In this document: positions 44,374-56,405 of the stretch, piece by piece
How positions within the stretch are numbered: the first letter of the stretch is position 1
Layout: the number at the start of each line of letters is the position of its first letter
Source: Bicyclus anynana
Lineage: Eukaryota; Arthropoda; Insecta; Lepidoptera; Nymphalidae
Direction: 5' to 3'
Assembly: GCF_947172395.1 (NCBI RefSeq)
Contig: NC_069102.1
Span: 5,052,442 to 5,116,441 of the forward strand
DNA length: 64,000 nt
The notes under the pieces: generated by a model
Told to the model about the DNA's origin: nothing
Databases searched by the model: none
The model's input: only the letters and a program-made list of their open reading frames with translations
Position numbers and translations under genes: made by a program

Positions 44374-46545
44374 GGTGCACCGGCCTTAATTAAACTGTGA
44401 CGCGGTACGTTGCAACTTTGTCTGAACCTTGGGTAAAACTATTGAGCTTCATAGATCATACTATAACAATTGATAGATTGTGCAATTTCTCGCAAAAATC
44501 GACGAATCCTAACGGCATTACCCAACCAGAAATACTTCTATGCCGTCAAAGCTTTCTAAGGTATGTTTTTGCTTCTCTCATTAATTAAAAGAATAAAACA
44601 ATTATGGTGCACCGGCCTTAAGTCTGAATCTTGGGTAAAACTTTTGAGCTTCATAGTTCATAACAATGAATTATTGATTGATTGTGCTATTTTTCGCAAA
44701 AATCGACGAATCCTCAAGGAATTACCCGACCAGAAATACTAGCGCGCCGTCAAAGCTTTCTGAGGTATGCTTTTGCTTCTCTCATTAATTAAAAGAATAA
44801 GCAGTTATTGTACACAGCCCTTAATAAACTGTGACGCGCTACGTTGCAACTTTGTCTCTGAACCTTGGGTAAAACTATTGAGCTTACTATAACAATGAAT
44901 TATGGATTGATTGTGGTATTTCTCGCAAAAATCGACGAACCCTAACGGCATTACCCGACCAGAAATTCTAGTGCGCCGTCAAAGCCTTCTGAGGTATGCT
45001 TTTGCTTCTCTTTTTAAAAGAATAAAACAATTATGGTGCACCGCCATTAATTAAACTGTGACGCGCTACGTTGCAACTTCGTGTTTGAATTTTGGGTAAC
45101 TATTGAGCTTACTATAACAATGAATTATTGATTGATTGTGCTATTTCTCGCAAAAATCGACGAATCCTCACGGCAATACCCGACCAGAAATACTAGCACG
45201 CCGTCAAAGCTTTCTGAGGTATGCTTTTGCTTCTCTCATTAATTAAAAGAATAAAACAGTTATGGTGCACCGCCCTTAATTAAACTGTGACGCGCTACGT
45301 TGCAACTTTGTCTGAACCTTGGGTAAAACTATTGAGCTTCATAGTTCATATTATAACAATGAATTATTGATTGATTGTGCAATTCCTCGCAAAAATCGAC
45401 GAATCCTCACGGCATTACCCGACCAGAATAAGCTACAGAATACGTCGAAGCTTTCTGAGGTATGCTTATTTTTGCTTTAATTCATTAATTAAAAGAATAA
45501 TAGTATTGATCACAATTATGGTGCACTGCCCTTATTAAAATTTAATGCGCTACGTTGCAACTTCTGAACCTTGGGGAATCTGATTGATTGTAAAATTTCT
45601 CGAAAAAAACCGACGAATCTTAACGGCGTTACCCGACCTATTCACTATTTTAGTCTTTATTCACAACCTATTAAAATAAACATCAAATCAATAATTGACA
45701 AAATTATCATCTAACTATTGATGGATATCCACCAGTAAGCATTTCACTATCCGGTCTGAGGCATGCACCTCCAACTTTTAAGTTATGTGCATTTTAAGAA
45801 ATTAAATATCACGTGTCTCAAACGATGAAGGAAAACATCGTGAGTAAACCTGCACACCAGAGAATTTTCTTGATTCAAAGTTTGCCAATCGGCATTGGGC
45901 CAGCGTGGTGGTGGGCTTAACGCCTCTCATTCTCAGAGGAGACTCGAGCTCAGCAGTGAGCCGAATATGGGTTGATAACGAACGAGCGATATGTCAACTA
46001 GCATACGTCAAAGATAGTGAATTAGCTTGCAGAAATACTATTACGCCGTCCAAGCTTTCTGATGTAGGCTCAGTTTTGCTTTAATTCATTAATTTAAATA
46101 ATAATACTATCGATCACAATATATGGTGCATCGCTCTTACTTAACCTGTGACGCGCTACGTTGCAACTTTGAGTCTGAACCGTGGGGAAATATATTGAGC
46201 TTCATAGCTCATTCTTTAATAATGAACTATTGATTGATTGTGCTATTTCTCACAAAAAACTGACGAATGTAACGGCATTACCCGACCAAAATTATGCCGT
46301 CGAAGCTTTCTGAGGAATGCTTACTTTTGCTTATCTCATTAATTAAAACAATAAAACATATGGTGCACCGCCTTTAATTAAACTGTGACGTCTTACGTTG
46401 CAACTTTGTGTCTTGGGGAAATCTATGGAGCTTCATACTTTAACAACGAATTAATAATTTATTTTTGCGTAAAACGTACGAAGCCTAACGACATTTGCCA
46501 CCTATAAAATCCTCTACCAAGCCGCCGAAACTTTCTGATATAAAG
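44374..46545. repeat. ~203-256-bp tandem array, eight copies, interrupted by a SINE
   Basis: Monomers begin near 44374, 44606, 44809, 45035, 45264, 45520, 46117 and 46362 (GGTGCACCG(G)CCTTAATTAA). Shared blocks: ACGCGCTACGTTGCAACTTT, GAACCTTGGGTAAAACTATT, CGCAAAAATCGACGAATCC, ACGGCATTACCCGACCAGAA, GCCGTCAAAGCTTTCTGAGG and CTCATTAATTAAAAGAATAA. Divergence is higher at the right end. A SINE-B (45757-45978) sits between monomers 6 and 7. Confidence 0.92.
45757..45978 (+). mobile_element. SINE-B inside the tandem array
   Basis: GCATGCACCTCCAACTTTTA, ATCACGTGTCTCAAACGATG, AAACCTGCACACCAGAGAAT, CTCAGCAGTGAGCCGAATAT: SINE-B in sense, head eroded. It postdates the array. Confidence 0.8.
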
Positions 46546-46904
46546 CGAAAGGTCACTTGAGAACTACTTGTATACAAAATATACAGAAAATGAAAATACT
46601 GATTTAAAATAGATATGTAGATATTAGTCATATTCTTTTTTTTTTGTAAAAATGTTTTAACATATCTCAAACAGACAGTCGCGGTTTTATATATAGATAG
46701 ATATAGTTACGTGCATGGCTTATAGGTAGACAATAATTAAATCAAAGCGAAATATCGATCATTCAATATCAATGGCCAGCTCGTATTACGTCTCGGGGGA
46801 AGCCCAGCTAGTGCGCTATCCTTAGTATCAAAGTGTAAAGTACGCTTTGTGGCAGATCGAATTATGGAAAATACTGTGATTTATTATCAAACTAGTTGAG
46901 GTCC

Positions 46905-47160
46905 ACGACTTCGTTTGCGTGTAATTTGGTATTCTGGCGACGTGGACTTTCCCTGCAGCGACGGCCCGAAGTAAATTTTAGAATGGAGCGAGATCCAATT
47001 ATGGCGCCTTTCCTGCTTGCTCCTATACCAATCGTGAGTGCAAAGTAAGTATGGAGCGTGAAGATCTCGACCACTCTGGAGTGACCAACGTTCTTTACCA
47101 TTTAAGCGTCCTCAAGGATTTGGCGCCTGGAGCGATTGCTCCGTTCACCATAAGTAAAAA
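46905..47160. repeat. Dispersed repeat (GGCCCGAAGTAAATTTTAGA family), copy 1
   Basis: Shares CGGCCCGAAGTAAATTTTA, ATGGAGCGAGATCCAATTAT and GGCGCCT..CCTG with 48810-48890. Unclassified. Confidence 0.65.
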
Positions 47161-47173
47161 AAAAAACATAATA

Positions 47174-47216
47174 CAGCCGAACGTAGAACCTCCTCCTTTT
47201 TGGAAGTCGGTTAAAA
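47174..47216 (-). repeat. AACCTCCTCCTTTTTGGAAGTCGG dispersed terminus
   Basis: Short repeat end shared in both orientations by 49-100, 7126-7165, 48203-48241, 56735-56772, 59512-59560 and 61283-61325. Confidence 0.7.
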
Positions 47217-47584
47217 AGTAGCCTTAATTGACTGAATATTATATATATATTCAGAATATTATCTGTCTCTCTTCCAAAGTTGAGCTAGGTGCAATACTTA
47301 CAACGTGAAGGAATAACAAACATACACATTACACACAATTATTTTTATTATTTACAATTTATTTATTTATTTGTATACGACAACATAAGAAAACACTGAT
47401 AATAAGACAGAAAAAAGTATAGCAAGAAGTAGGATACAAAAAGTATCTACGCTACGATATCTTCCAGGTAACCATGAGTTTTGGAAAATTTGAAAACATG
47501 TTTTACCTCTTGATTACAATCTTACCCGATGGTAAGTGATTATAACTTTCTTCTAATATCTTAAAAAAATCACGTACAATGAAA

Positions 47585-47625
47585 GCTTACACCGTTTTTT
47601 CGTGGACGAAGTCGCAAGCGTCAGC
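47585..47625 (+). mobile_element. Helitron-like 3' end
   Basis: TCGTGGACGAAGTCGCAAGC then GTCAGCTAGAT: terminal hairpin remnant plus CTAG. Confidence 0.5.
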
Positions 47626-48809
47626 TAGATAAAAAGTCTAAATCTTCTCTAGAAGAGGATTTTAAAACAGTTAAACCCCAAAAACACATATCTAACATCG
47701 GAAGACAATGAAGGTATCTAATTAACCGCATAATCCGTCGATATCTGTGTAAGCTCTGGGAAGCTCCTCATAAGACTGCTTGTATCGAGTGTCTAACACT
47801 ATCGTGTTTCATGACGCGACATGTTTATTAATAATATCCTCATTATACTGAAAAATTAGGATTATAAATACTTGTAACTTGTTATGTAACTTGGTTTATT
47901 TAAGAATCAATAGTTTCACGGTAAAGCAGACTCAACATCGGTCGGTTCAATTAGACTATTTGTAGTCGTCCCCACTACTAACAAGGTATTTCAGAATAAT
48001 TGGAGGGGAACAGGAATATAGTTAACTTTCAAAAGTTTTGGCAAATATTCGTTTAAAAAAAATTACAGCGATATTTTTTGTAGTTGTTTTGAGAACTTTG
48101 CAGGGAATGGTTGCTATGTGATATTGCTTGCACGAGGCTTTATTCTTACCATTGTCTCAGGTTTGTGGGCCTTAGACAGCTCATTGTAGGCAGTGTATAC
48201 AGCTGAACAAAGAACCTCCATTTTGGAAGTTGGTTAAAAGTTGGATTTTATAACGTCACGGGAAATCGTTATCAAACACAAACCAACATGTATTTTTGAT
48301 TCCTAACTTGAGAGAACGTTGAAAAGCATTCCATTCGTCTATTTTTTTTAATGGCTTCACGTCTTTGGGTTCTTGCCATATTGAGTCAATTTGTAATTAT
48401 AAATCGATTAGTTGATAGTAACAATACTAAAATGCATACATAAGAAAAGAAAACACAAGTCCTTAATTCAGCTGCCAGGAAAAATACACCTGCCCTGACG
48501 AAACATACGTACTTTTATTTCCCGGAGCGTTTTACTACTGGCAAAACGACCACACTAATTTGGTCCTTACGCTACCTTTATCCAGCCCCGTTCTCCCCTA
48601 ATTTTATATTACACCGACGGGGTGGGATAGCTCGAATTCGGCTGGTCGGGTTTAGTGGTACATTTTAGTGGTAGTAAATAATTAAGCGGATAATTTGATG
48701 AGAGGAAGCTGCCTCGGTGAAGTGTTTATGTGCGGTTGTCTAGATTGTATGACAGGGGCTGCCGGTGTAATCAGCCGTAAACATTTTGTTCCCAATAAGA
48801 ACTGCTTTT

Positions 48810-48890
48810 CTAGCAGCGCCGGCCCGAAGTAAATTTTAAAATGGAGCGAGATCCAATTATGGCGCCTCTCCTGTTTGTTCCTAATAATAT
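48810..48890. repeat. Dispersed repeat (GGCCCGAAGTAAATTTTAAA family), copy 2
   Basis: Second copy of the repeat at 46905; the outer ends differ, so the element boundary lies near here. Confidence 0.65.
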
Positions 48891-49741
48891 GTAGATACCT
48901 ACACAATTTCTAGTCCAGTGGTTAGCCTATGTAGCTTTGGAGCATGAGGTACTGAGTTCGAGTCCTGTGATGCTATTAAAAGCAAGATAATATATCGGAG
49001 GCCTTTAGTAATTCAGTGTCTGCACCTTTTAATTTTTATCATTGTAATTATTATATATAATTAAATAAATAATAAAAAAAAGAAAGTTGTTTATTGATAA
49101 CGTCCCCAACAGACGGTCAATCGTTGCAAACTCGTGGAAAAGAAGGATAAAAATATATTTTTTGCATCAAGCCGAGCCGTCATGTATTTACGCAGCGACT
49201 GACAGACGATCAGTTGTAGCCGTCAACCGCTGCAGGAACGTGGGAATAATTGATCGTCAATGGCTAGTATAAAGTTTTTTTTCGATTCGTATATACATAG
49301 TAGATATTAATCTGGTCCTGGCTACTAAATAATGTGTGAAGACGGAGTGAGAGCATAAAAACAGTAGAAGAACTTTTCCGCCTAGCCATTGACAAGAAAA
49401 AGTTTAGAAAGCTGACCGCCGACCTTCAGTACATAATGGAGATGCACACTATAAGAAGAAGATGCTAACCTCATACTCTTCGTATAATAATTAACTCGTT
49501 CCCTATCAATTCCGTAAAAAAAAACAACAGTTAAGCAATAATATCAATTCAAATAAGATCTATCGAATAGCACGGCGCTTGTGATGTCGCCGAGTGTCAA
49601 CACGCGCGCGCGACATACTCCGCTGTGTCGGCAAACATACAGACAAACTTTACCGAGAATATTTGTTGACTAATTGCGCAACCATGTCCGATTATTGCGA
49701 TCCGATGCTATTTGCCATTACATTTTTTTATATGTATATAG

Positions 49742-49980
49742 TAACTAGCTCACCCCGCGGTTTCACCAGCTTAGTTGTAGTTCCCGTGGAAAATGGGAAT
49801 AAAATATAACCTATGACATACAGAAATCTCGTGGCTTTCTATTGGTTAAAGAATTTTTGCAATCGGTACTTTAGAACCAGGAATTACCCATAATAACCTC
49901 ACACACAAACTTTATCTCTTGACTAGCAGATGCCCTGCGGTTTCGCCGTCGTATTTCCCGTTCTCGCTTCCGCTATTTTA
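49742..49980 (-). mobile_element. Two Helitron-like ends in series, reverse
   Basis: AACTAGCTCACCCCGCGGTT (49742) with a body to about 49920, then immediately a second ACTAGCAGATGCCCTGCGGT at 49921. Tandem arrangement typical of Helitron end-to-end insertion. Confidence 0.6.
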
Positions 49981-50059
49981 CACTCGTCAATGAATCTTTA
50001 GCCTATATAGCCTAGTGTTATTCGAATTTGAACTTTTTGTATAGAGGATGTCATTATTT

Positions 50060-50230
50060 AATCTCTGATGGTAAGAGGCAATCTAAGATAGAAGCGGGCT
50101 TGAAGCGGGAGGATGAAAATCCACACTCCTTTCGGTTTGTACACGGCATCGTACCGGAAAGCTTAATCGCTTAGCGGTACGTCTTTACCGGTAGGGTGGT
50201 AACTGGCCACGGCCGAAGCCTCCCACCAGC
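50060..50230 (-). mobile_element. SINE-A copy, truncated at both ends
   Basis: CTCTGATGGTAAGAGGCAAT, GGATGAAAATCCACACTCCT, TAGGGTGGTAACTGGCCACG; no head and no tail. Confidence 0.75.
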
Positions 50231-50339
50231 TATAATTAAAATGTCACTAACAAGGAAGTGGTCATGGAAACGAACGATGGCACAGTGCTGTTATTTTACA
50301 GAACGCACAGGCTGAAGATGGAAGAAATGCCTAGATTTT

Positions 50340-50410
50340 CTTATGTTTTATTTTATTTATCTCTGTAGTAGTACAAAAGTAGGGTACAAAAGGCGGCCTT
50401 ATCTTTCTTC
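50340..50410 (+). mobile_element. LINE 3' end fragment
   Basis: GTAGGGTACAAAAGGCGGCC then TTATC, the 3' block of the CR1-like elements. Confidence 0.5.
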
Positions 50411-50470
50411 TTCGATGTTATCCCGTGACTATGAAGATGTAGAAAGAAAGTACATTTCTATTTTTAAAAT

Positions 50471-51905
50471 ATTATTATAGGACTCCAAAAGTGATTACAA
50501 ATATAAGGAAACTAATGTCGAATAAAGGTTATGATTCACAACACTTGTCAGGATAACTTAATTAACAAATCAAACTATTACCAAAATAAGTCCCTAGAAT
50601 GGCAGAGAATGATCTTGAGTGGAGTCACGCACTTGTGAACGATGTATGTAGGGTTAAAGGCGCCTTTTACTGATATCAAACACTCCCCTTTTCCACTCAA
50701 GTCACTCTCCCCGCCTATCCCAAATAACCCATAAAGAATTACACAACAAGAGATGTGGACGGCTTGAACTCCACGAGCACACTGAAGCCAACACGAGATC
50801 GAGCGACGTCATATCCGTCACAGACTACTATTTCCAACACTAAACGGCGATAACATTCGGCCATCCTGGTGGCGCATCCGTCCCTGGATCGCGTCCGTGT
50901 CTGGTGCAGTTGCGTTTACACTGACAACTTGAGCTTGTACAAACCACTATTGAAGGTCGTGTATGACTCATTTCTAATCGAATGAGTGTGTATGGGCCTT
51001 GTGTATCTAGGGTTATGTACCTATAGTTCAAGTCACCATTGTATGTAATGTCGTATATGACTCATATTTATCGAAAAATGGCAGTAAGGTTACTTAATAC
51101 GGTAACCAAAATTCACAAATTTCAAACAGTTGTAAGTTGAATTATTAACACAAAATCTATACGGCAACATTTCGCGTCTTGTCATAATATTAAAACGCAA
51201 TATTCTATCGAGAACACCGTGAAACCTAATTTCTAAATAATTTCTGTCTATACCGTCAATACTAAATTTATACCGTCAATACTTAAAACTTGAAATCACG
51301 ATTAACACAATATTTACATTCGAATTTAACAATACCGTAATGTAAAACTCATCGGTGTACTTTGCTCAATTAATTTGTTACCCTCTTTTATGAAAAATGT
51401 TCTCTCATATTAGATTTAACAAATAAATGAAAAACGATTGGCCTGATTTAGGGTAGTTTTAAATTAAATCATTATCTTTATTCACTACGTGGGCACAAGT
51501 TCTTTATCCCACTTCTGATATTATAGGACTCCAAAAGTGATTACAAATATAAGGAAACTAATGTCGAATAAAGGTTATGATTCACAACACTTGTCAGGAT
51601 AACTTAATTAACAAATCAAACTATTACCAAAATAAGTCCCTAGAATGGCAGAGAATGATCTTGAGTGGAGTCACGCACTTGTGAACGATGTATGTAGGGT
51701 TAAAGGCGCCTTTTACTGATATCAAACACTCCCCTTTTCCACTCAAGTCACTCTCCCCGCCTATCCCAAATAACCCATAAAGAATTACACAACAAGAGAT
51801 GTGGACGGCTTGAACTCCACGAGCACACTGAAGCCAACACGAGATCGAGCGACGTCATATCCGTCACAGACTACTATTTCCAACACTAAACGGCGATAAC
51901 ATTAT
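50471..51905. mobile_element. Short element with identical terminal direct repeats (TRIM-like)
   Basis: A 385-bp sequence at 50473-50857 recurs at 51519-51903; base-by-base reading shows no difference. About 660 bp lie between. If the element is taken as 50476-51900, it is flanked on both sides by ATTAT (50471-50475 and 51901-51905), as expected for a 5-bp target duplication. The interior has no gag or pol. The repeats do not start TG and end CA, which argues for caution. It may be a terminal-repeat retrotransposon in miniature or a local duplication. Confidence 0.7.
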
Positions 51906-54160
51906 GTCGAGTGTTTAAATCATTATTATCAGTCTCAGACCAATTATTGTATAAGACCAGTATCGACCCAAATTCACGAACAAAATTGTCTGTAATTTTG
52001 TAAGGAAAACGAGCTTATATTTGGTATATTTTTTTTACTAGACTAGAAGTTTTTGCCCCTTTTTACACTATTCAATTTCACCAAAAGGTATTTTTACGGA
52101 GTTCTTTAACCGACGAACACGATTACAACTATAAAACATCGATAATAAAGAGACAGTTTTTATAATCGCATTAGATCGTTGATCATATACTTTGACAGAA
52201 AAGTAATGTCTAGCGAAGGTTCTACAGAATGTCCTGAGTTAAGAGCCCTATAGGAGAGTGGATATGGGGCTTAGACCCACCACGCTGTTACAATAATCAC
52301 GTGTACGTAATTGGATTAAGCGACATATTACATTGAGCACTTATTACGTTCGATCCAAACATGAATATACACGTTTCACAAGAACGTGTCATTTGGTTAT
52401 TATTTTAGACAGGTGGTGCTATTAATAAGTGGAATGAATGAACAAGTATGTTTGTTTGTTATACTGAATAAAGAAATGTTTTCATACTAAGAGGGTTTTC
52501 ATTCGTACGTAAAAATTAAACAGTTTCACACAAAGAACTAATGATATAGTATATAGCTTATGATAGCCATATAGTCCGTATAGTTCGGATATTAACTTAG
52601 ACAAATTATATACGGACCTGCCTCGCTAGATCTAACGCGTTTATAAAACTAGTTGTGTTTCTATAGAATCGATGTTTAATAATTGTTGTAATCGTTTTCG
52701 TCGTGTAAAGAACTTTCTAAAAATGCCTGTTTGTGTAATTAAAACCTGCTAGTTTCTTAAAATATGAAGTTACGTTTCATTTGGAAGTACATATTTCTAA
52801 GTTAATTTTAATTATCAAAAAAAATATATTATTATATATTTTCATAAAAATATATTTAAAAACAATCGATTCTTATGCCGGAACAGCAAAACATCGATCA
52901 AGTAATCGAAGATTCTGTGGATAGTCTAAGCGATGTTAGTTAGGCTGTGTAAAAACTACACATGTTACACATATGTGTAATTTTTACAGTAGTGTGTACT
53001 GTAATAACACAAAATGTATTTATTGGTGTTCAATATTTTCGATGTGTGAGTTTACCTCGTCACCCTCAAAAATTTCTTACAATTTTGTTGGTCAATTTGG
53101 GTGCGATAAGTCCATATGAAATTGGTCTGAGGATATTAAGGATGAGGTTAAAAAATCACTTTTAAAGTGCAAATATCAAAAGTGAGTCACTCGACATCAC
53201 ATACCGGTTCACTTGTTTGTCACGTTGATGGTTGGGTCCGGTCCCGTTAGCTTTGTCTTTTGTCTTTGTTTGACAATTAACTTACTTTTTGCAAAACATG
53301 CTATTAAACATTCTGTCGCCTTAATGAACATTGCCAAACTCAGCCTTTTTCAAAAACTTGTGTGTAATTATTGATAGTTTCAGAAAAGAGACACAATTAC
53401 GACATCAATAAACAAGACAAAATAGGTACATTGGGGAATTCAAAAAAAAGATACTTATACAGAATAGAAAAACAAACATTCTGTCGCCTTAATGAAGATT
53501 TGCTAAGCTTAGCTTTTTCAAAAAACTTGTGTGTAATTATTGATACAAAAGAGACGGAATTAAATATCAAAAAATACATTGGAAAATTCAAAAAAAATAT
53601 ATACAAGAATGAAAAAATGAAAGTACTATTAGTTGAATTAACTATTCAAAAATAATTAACATGTATAAAATCAACGTCATCGTCGTCTCTGTGGTGAAAA
53701 GGCAGCCTTAGAACGTCGACTACTTGACGCCAAGACTATTCAGTGTCGTGAATATACCCACAGAAACGATTATGACTTTAATTAATTATATTTGTAGTCA
53801 CTGCCGACGCTTTTGTGAATTATCAATTAAATAACAGTGAATTAATCATTCTCTTTTATAACGTTTAGACTAAACATATTCATTTTGAGAGCTAATTTTT
53901 ATTTTCTTTTGTAGCAATGTGCCTTTGATAATGCCGCTTTGAATACCATTTATGCATATAACTTATTGGTGTTTAATATTATGATGCGCTATTTGCATAA
54001 TTAAACGAAATTAGGTCATATTTTTTGGAATTCGGACTTCTCGAAAAGCTTTTTTCCTTCACGAATTTAAGCAAAATTGGATTGTGTTGGAAAGAATAAC
54101 TAGAAAAATTTATAAAAACCCCCGATTATGAAACATTCTTCATTTGTGCTCCGCTCCTAT
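51906..54160. other. Non-coding stretch with a 168-bp duplication
   Basis: ACATTCTGTCGCCTTAATGA...AACTTGTGTGTAATTATTGA at 53308-53380 is repeated at 53476-53548, each followed by CATTGG(G/A)(G/A)AATTCAAAAAAAA. A 94-codon frame (53371-53655) crosses the second copy but has no recognisable domain. A Helitron-like phrase and GATATGGGGCTTAGACCCAC (52262) occur. No gene supported. Confidence 0.45.
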
Positions 54161-54305
54161 TAGTCTTAGCGTGATAATATATAGCCTTACTAGATAAATG
54201 AACTATCTAAAACTGAAATATTTTTTCAAATCGGGCCAGCAGTTTCTGAGATTAGCGCGTTCAACCAAACAAACAAACGAACTTCTTTTATCACCTTTGT
54301 AATAT
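54160..54305 (-). mobile_element. Helitron-like fragment, reverse
   Basis: GATAATATATAGCCTTACTA, TCAAATCGGGCCAGCAGTTT and TTAGCGCGTTCAACCAAACA, the same family as 11977-12165; the terminal hairpin is lost. Confidence 0.6.
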
Positions 54306-54510
54306 TCATCATCATCATCATCATATCAGCCGATGGACGTCCACTGCAAGACATAGGCCTTTTGTAGGGACTTCCAAACATCACGATACTGAGCCACCTG
54401 CATCCAGCGAATCCCTGCGACTCGCTTGATGTCGTCAGTCCACCTGGTGAGGGGTCGACCAACACTGCGCTTACTAGTGCGGGGTCGCCATTCTAACACT
54501 TTGGGATTAT
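54306..54510 (-). mobile_element. RTE-like LINE 3' end, reverse
   Basis: (ATC)n tail at 54308, CAGCCGATGGACGTCCACTG, then the reverse of DDIKRVAGIRWMQ and RTSKRSVGRP-type coding. It abuts the Helitron fragment. Confidence 0.7.
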
Positions 54511-55088
54511 AATATTAGTATAGATAAATCCTATGCCTTTACTAATACTTGGTTAAAAAAAATCCTTTAAAAATATATTAAAAAGCCCATTAAAACCATC
54601 TACCACTTATCTAGGTGCACTCATTATGTATCAGGCCAAGCCGTTACTAATTGCGACTTTCCCCCCCTCCCTTCCAAGATGGCGTAGCAGTCATTATGAA
54701 TATTAAGCCTAGTTATCACGCGGCCTGCCCGATATCCTCTCATTACTGCAACCAGTCAATAATATCACTTATATTATAGCCTGCAGATACTAATCAGATA
54801 GCTTTAAATACGGGAAATGTATTTAATTTGCGTGTGTGATTGATTTTTTCTCAGCAATGACTCATGTCACTTCGTTTAAGTATATGTAGACGTCAAAACA
54901 AAGTTACCTAGTGATGGTCATAATAGATTTACTTGATGTTTTAAAAGCATGTAAAGTTTCTCAAGTTATTATTTTTTTAATTTTGATTGTGACAAGTTGG
55001 ACAAACGATCTCACCTGATGATAAGATGGAAGCGGGCTTACTTGGAAGACGTAAATATTTATTCTGCCCATATCTCGGACGATTTGAT

Positions 55089-55302
55089 GGCCTCCGTGGC
55101 GCAGTGGTATGCGCAGTGGACTTACAAGACGGGGTCTTGGGTTCGATGCCGAGGTTTTCTTAATTGGTCCAGGTCTGGCTGGTGGGAGGCTTCGGCCGTG
55201 GCTAGTTACCACCCTACCGACAAAGACGTACCGCTAAGCGATTTAGCGTTCCGGTACGATGTCGTGTAGAAACCGCAAGGCATGTGGATTTTCATCTTCC
55301 TC
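55089..55302 (+). mobile_element. SINE-A copy, 3'-truncated
   Basis: Begins with the tRNA-like head GGCCTCCGTGGCGCAGTGGT and box B GGGTTCGATGCC, body to GATTTTCATCTTCC, then breaks into an RTE relic at 55303. Confidence 0.82.
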
Positions 55303-55385
55303 CATCGCCCGCTGTGTGACTGAGCCTTCTTATGAGACCCATAGTTAGCGACCAAGTCTCGGAACCATAGGTCATGTCGAGAGCA
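55303..55385 (-). mobile_element. RTE-like LINE fragment, reverse
   Basis: CATCGCCCGCTGTGTGACTG, AGCGACCAAGTCTCGGAACC; same block as 27925-27995. Confidence 0.6.
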
Positions 55386-55951
55386 AAACCGAAGTGATAG
55401 AAGCAGAAGAACGCCAATTTGTCATGTTTGGCACAACTACATTTCGTACCAAGATTTAAGCCAAGAAATAATTATTTCAAGAGGTCTTAACAATAATAAG
55501 GCTACAAAAATGATTGTAGTATTAAAAGTTGTCTATCGTGACTATAAAAAAGTAACTTTAATAAAGTAATTGCGTGCCGCACAGTGCCGCCCCTTCCATC
55601 CCAGTCGCAACGATCTCAGAGGTATGTAATTATCTTGAATTATATCAAATCAGATCTTATTAAACAGTAGCTGCTTTTAACTGCTCCCTCGAAGTAATAG
55701 AGCAATAGAGATTGCTCTATAAACATCTATGGTATTGTATTTTTTTGTTTGGAGTGTGATGGCTATTTTTTAGATCACCGGTAAGTAGGGAACTTATTTC
55801 TGCCTCTTTAGTCCAGTGGTTAGATTACAAGATCTTAGGTTCTCATTCAGTGTCGGGCTAGGCCAAGGCTTAGGCTTTATTTTTACCAGCATAAATGCGA
55901 CTATGAGCTTTTTTGTTACTCATTCACGCTTGAGTATACGCAACCTTTAAC

Positions 55952-56280
55952 GGCCTCCGTGGCGCAGTGGTATGCGCGGTGGATTTACAAAACGGAGGTC
56001 CTGGGTTCGATCCCCGGCTGGGCAGATTGAAATTTTCTTAATTTGTCCAGGTCTGGCTGGTGGGAGTCTTCGATCGTGGCTAGTTACCACCGTACCGGCA
56101 AAGACGTACCGCCAAGCGATTTAGCGTTCCGGTACGATCCCGTGTAGAAACCGAAAGGGGTATGGATTTTCATCCTCCTCCTAACAAGTTAGCCCGCTTC
56201 CATCTTAGACTGCATCATCACTTACCATCAAGTGAGATTGTAGTCAAGGGCTAACTTGTGAAGAATAATAAAAAAAAAAA
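55952..56280 (+). mobile_element. SINE-A, full-length reference copy
   Basis: Starts GGCCTCCGTGGCGCAGTGGT (box A-like TGGCGCAGTGG), has box B GGTTCGATCCC, the body GGTCTGGCTGGTGGGAGTCT...CCGGCAAAGACGTACCGCCA...AACAAGTTAGCCCGCTTCCA, and ends in AGAATAATAAAAAAA. This is a RNA polymerase III-type tRNA-derived SINE, not a working tRNA gene. Confidence 0.9.
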
Positions 56281-56405
56281 CCACTAAACCGATTTTTAAA
56301 ATTCTTGTACCAATGGAAAGCTTCATTATCAGCAAGTCATTTATCTATGTATTATCTCCACGAAAACGGGAGCTACGCGGGTAAAACTGCGGGCGTCTGT
56401 TAGTA
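56281..56405 (+). mobile_element. Helitron-like 3' half
   Basis: AACCGATTTTTAAAATTCTT, GGGAGCTACGCGGGTAAAAC and GCGGGCGTCTGTTAGT; the CTAG is mutated to TTAG. Confidence 0.5.

Noticed and set aside
53371..53655. A 94-codon lysine-rich frame as a gene
   Set aside because: It is AT-rich and crosses a 168-bp duplication; no family or splice support.
55952..56022. A tRNA gene (boxes A and B present)
   Set aside because: The sequence is followed by a SINE body and A-rich tail, recurs many times, and does not fold into a regular cloverleaf with a clear anticodon.
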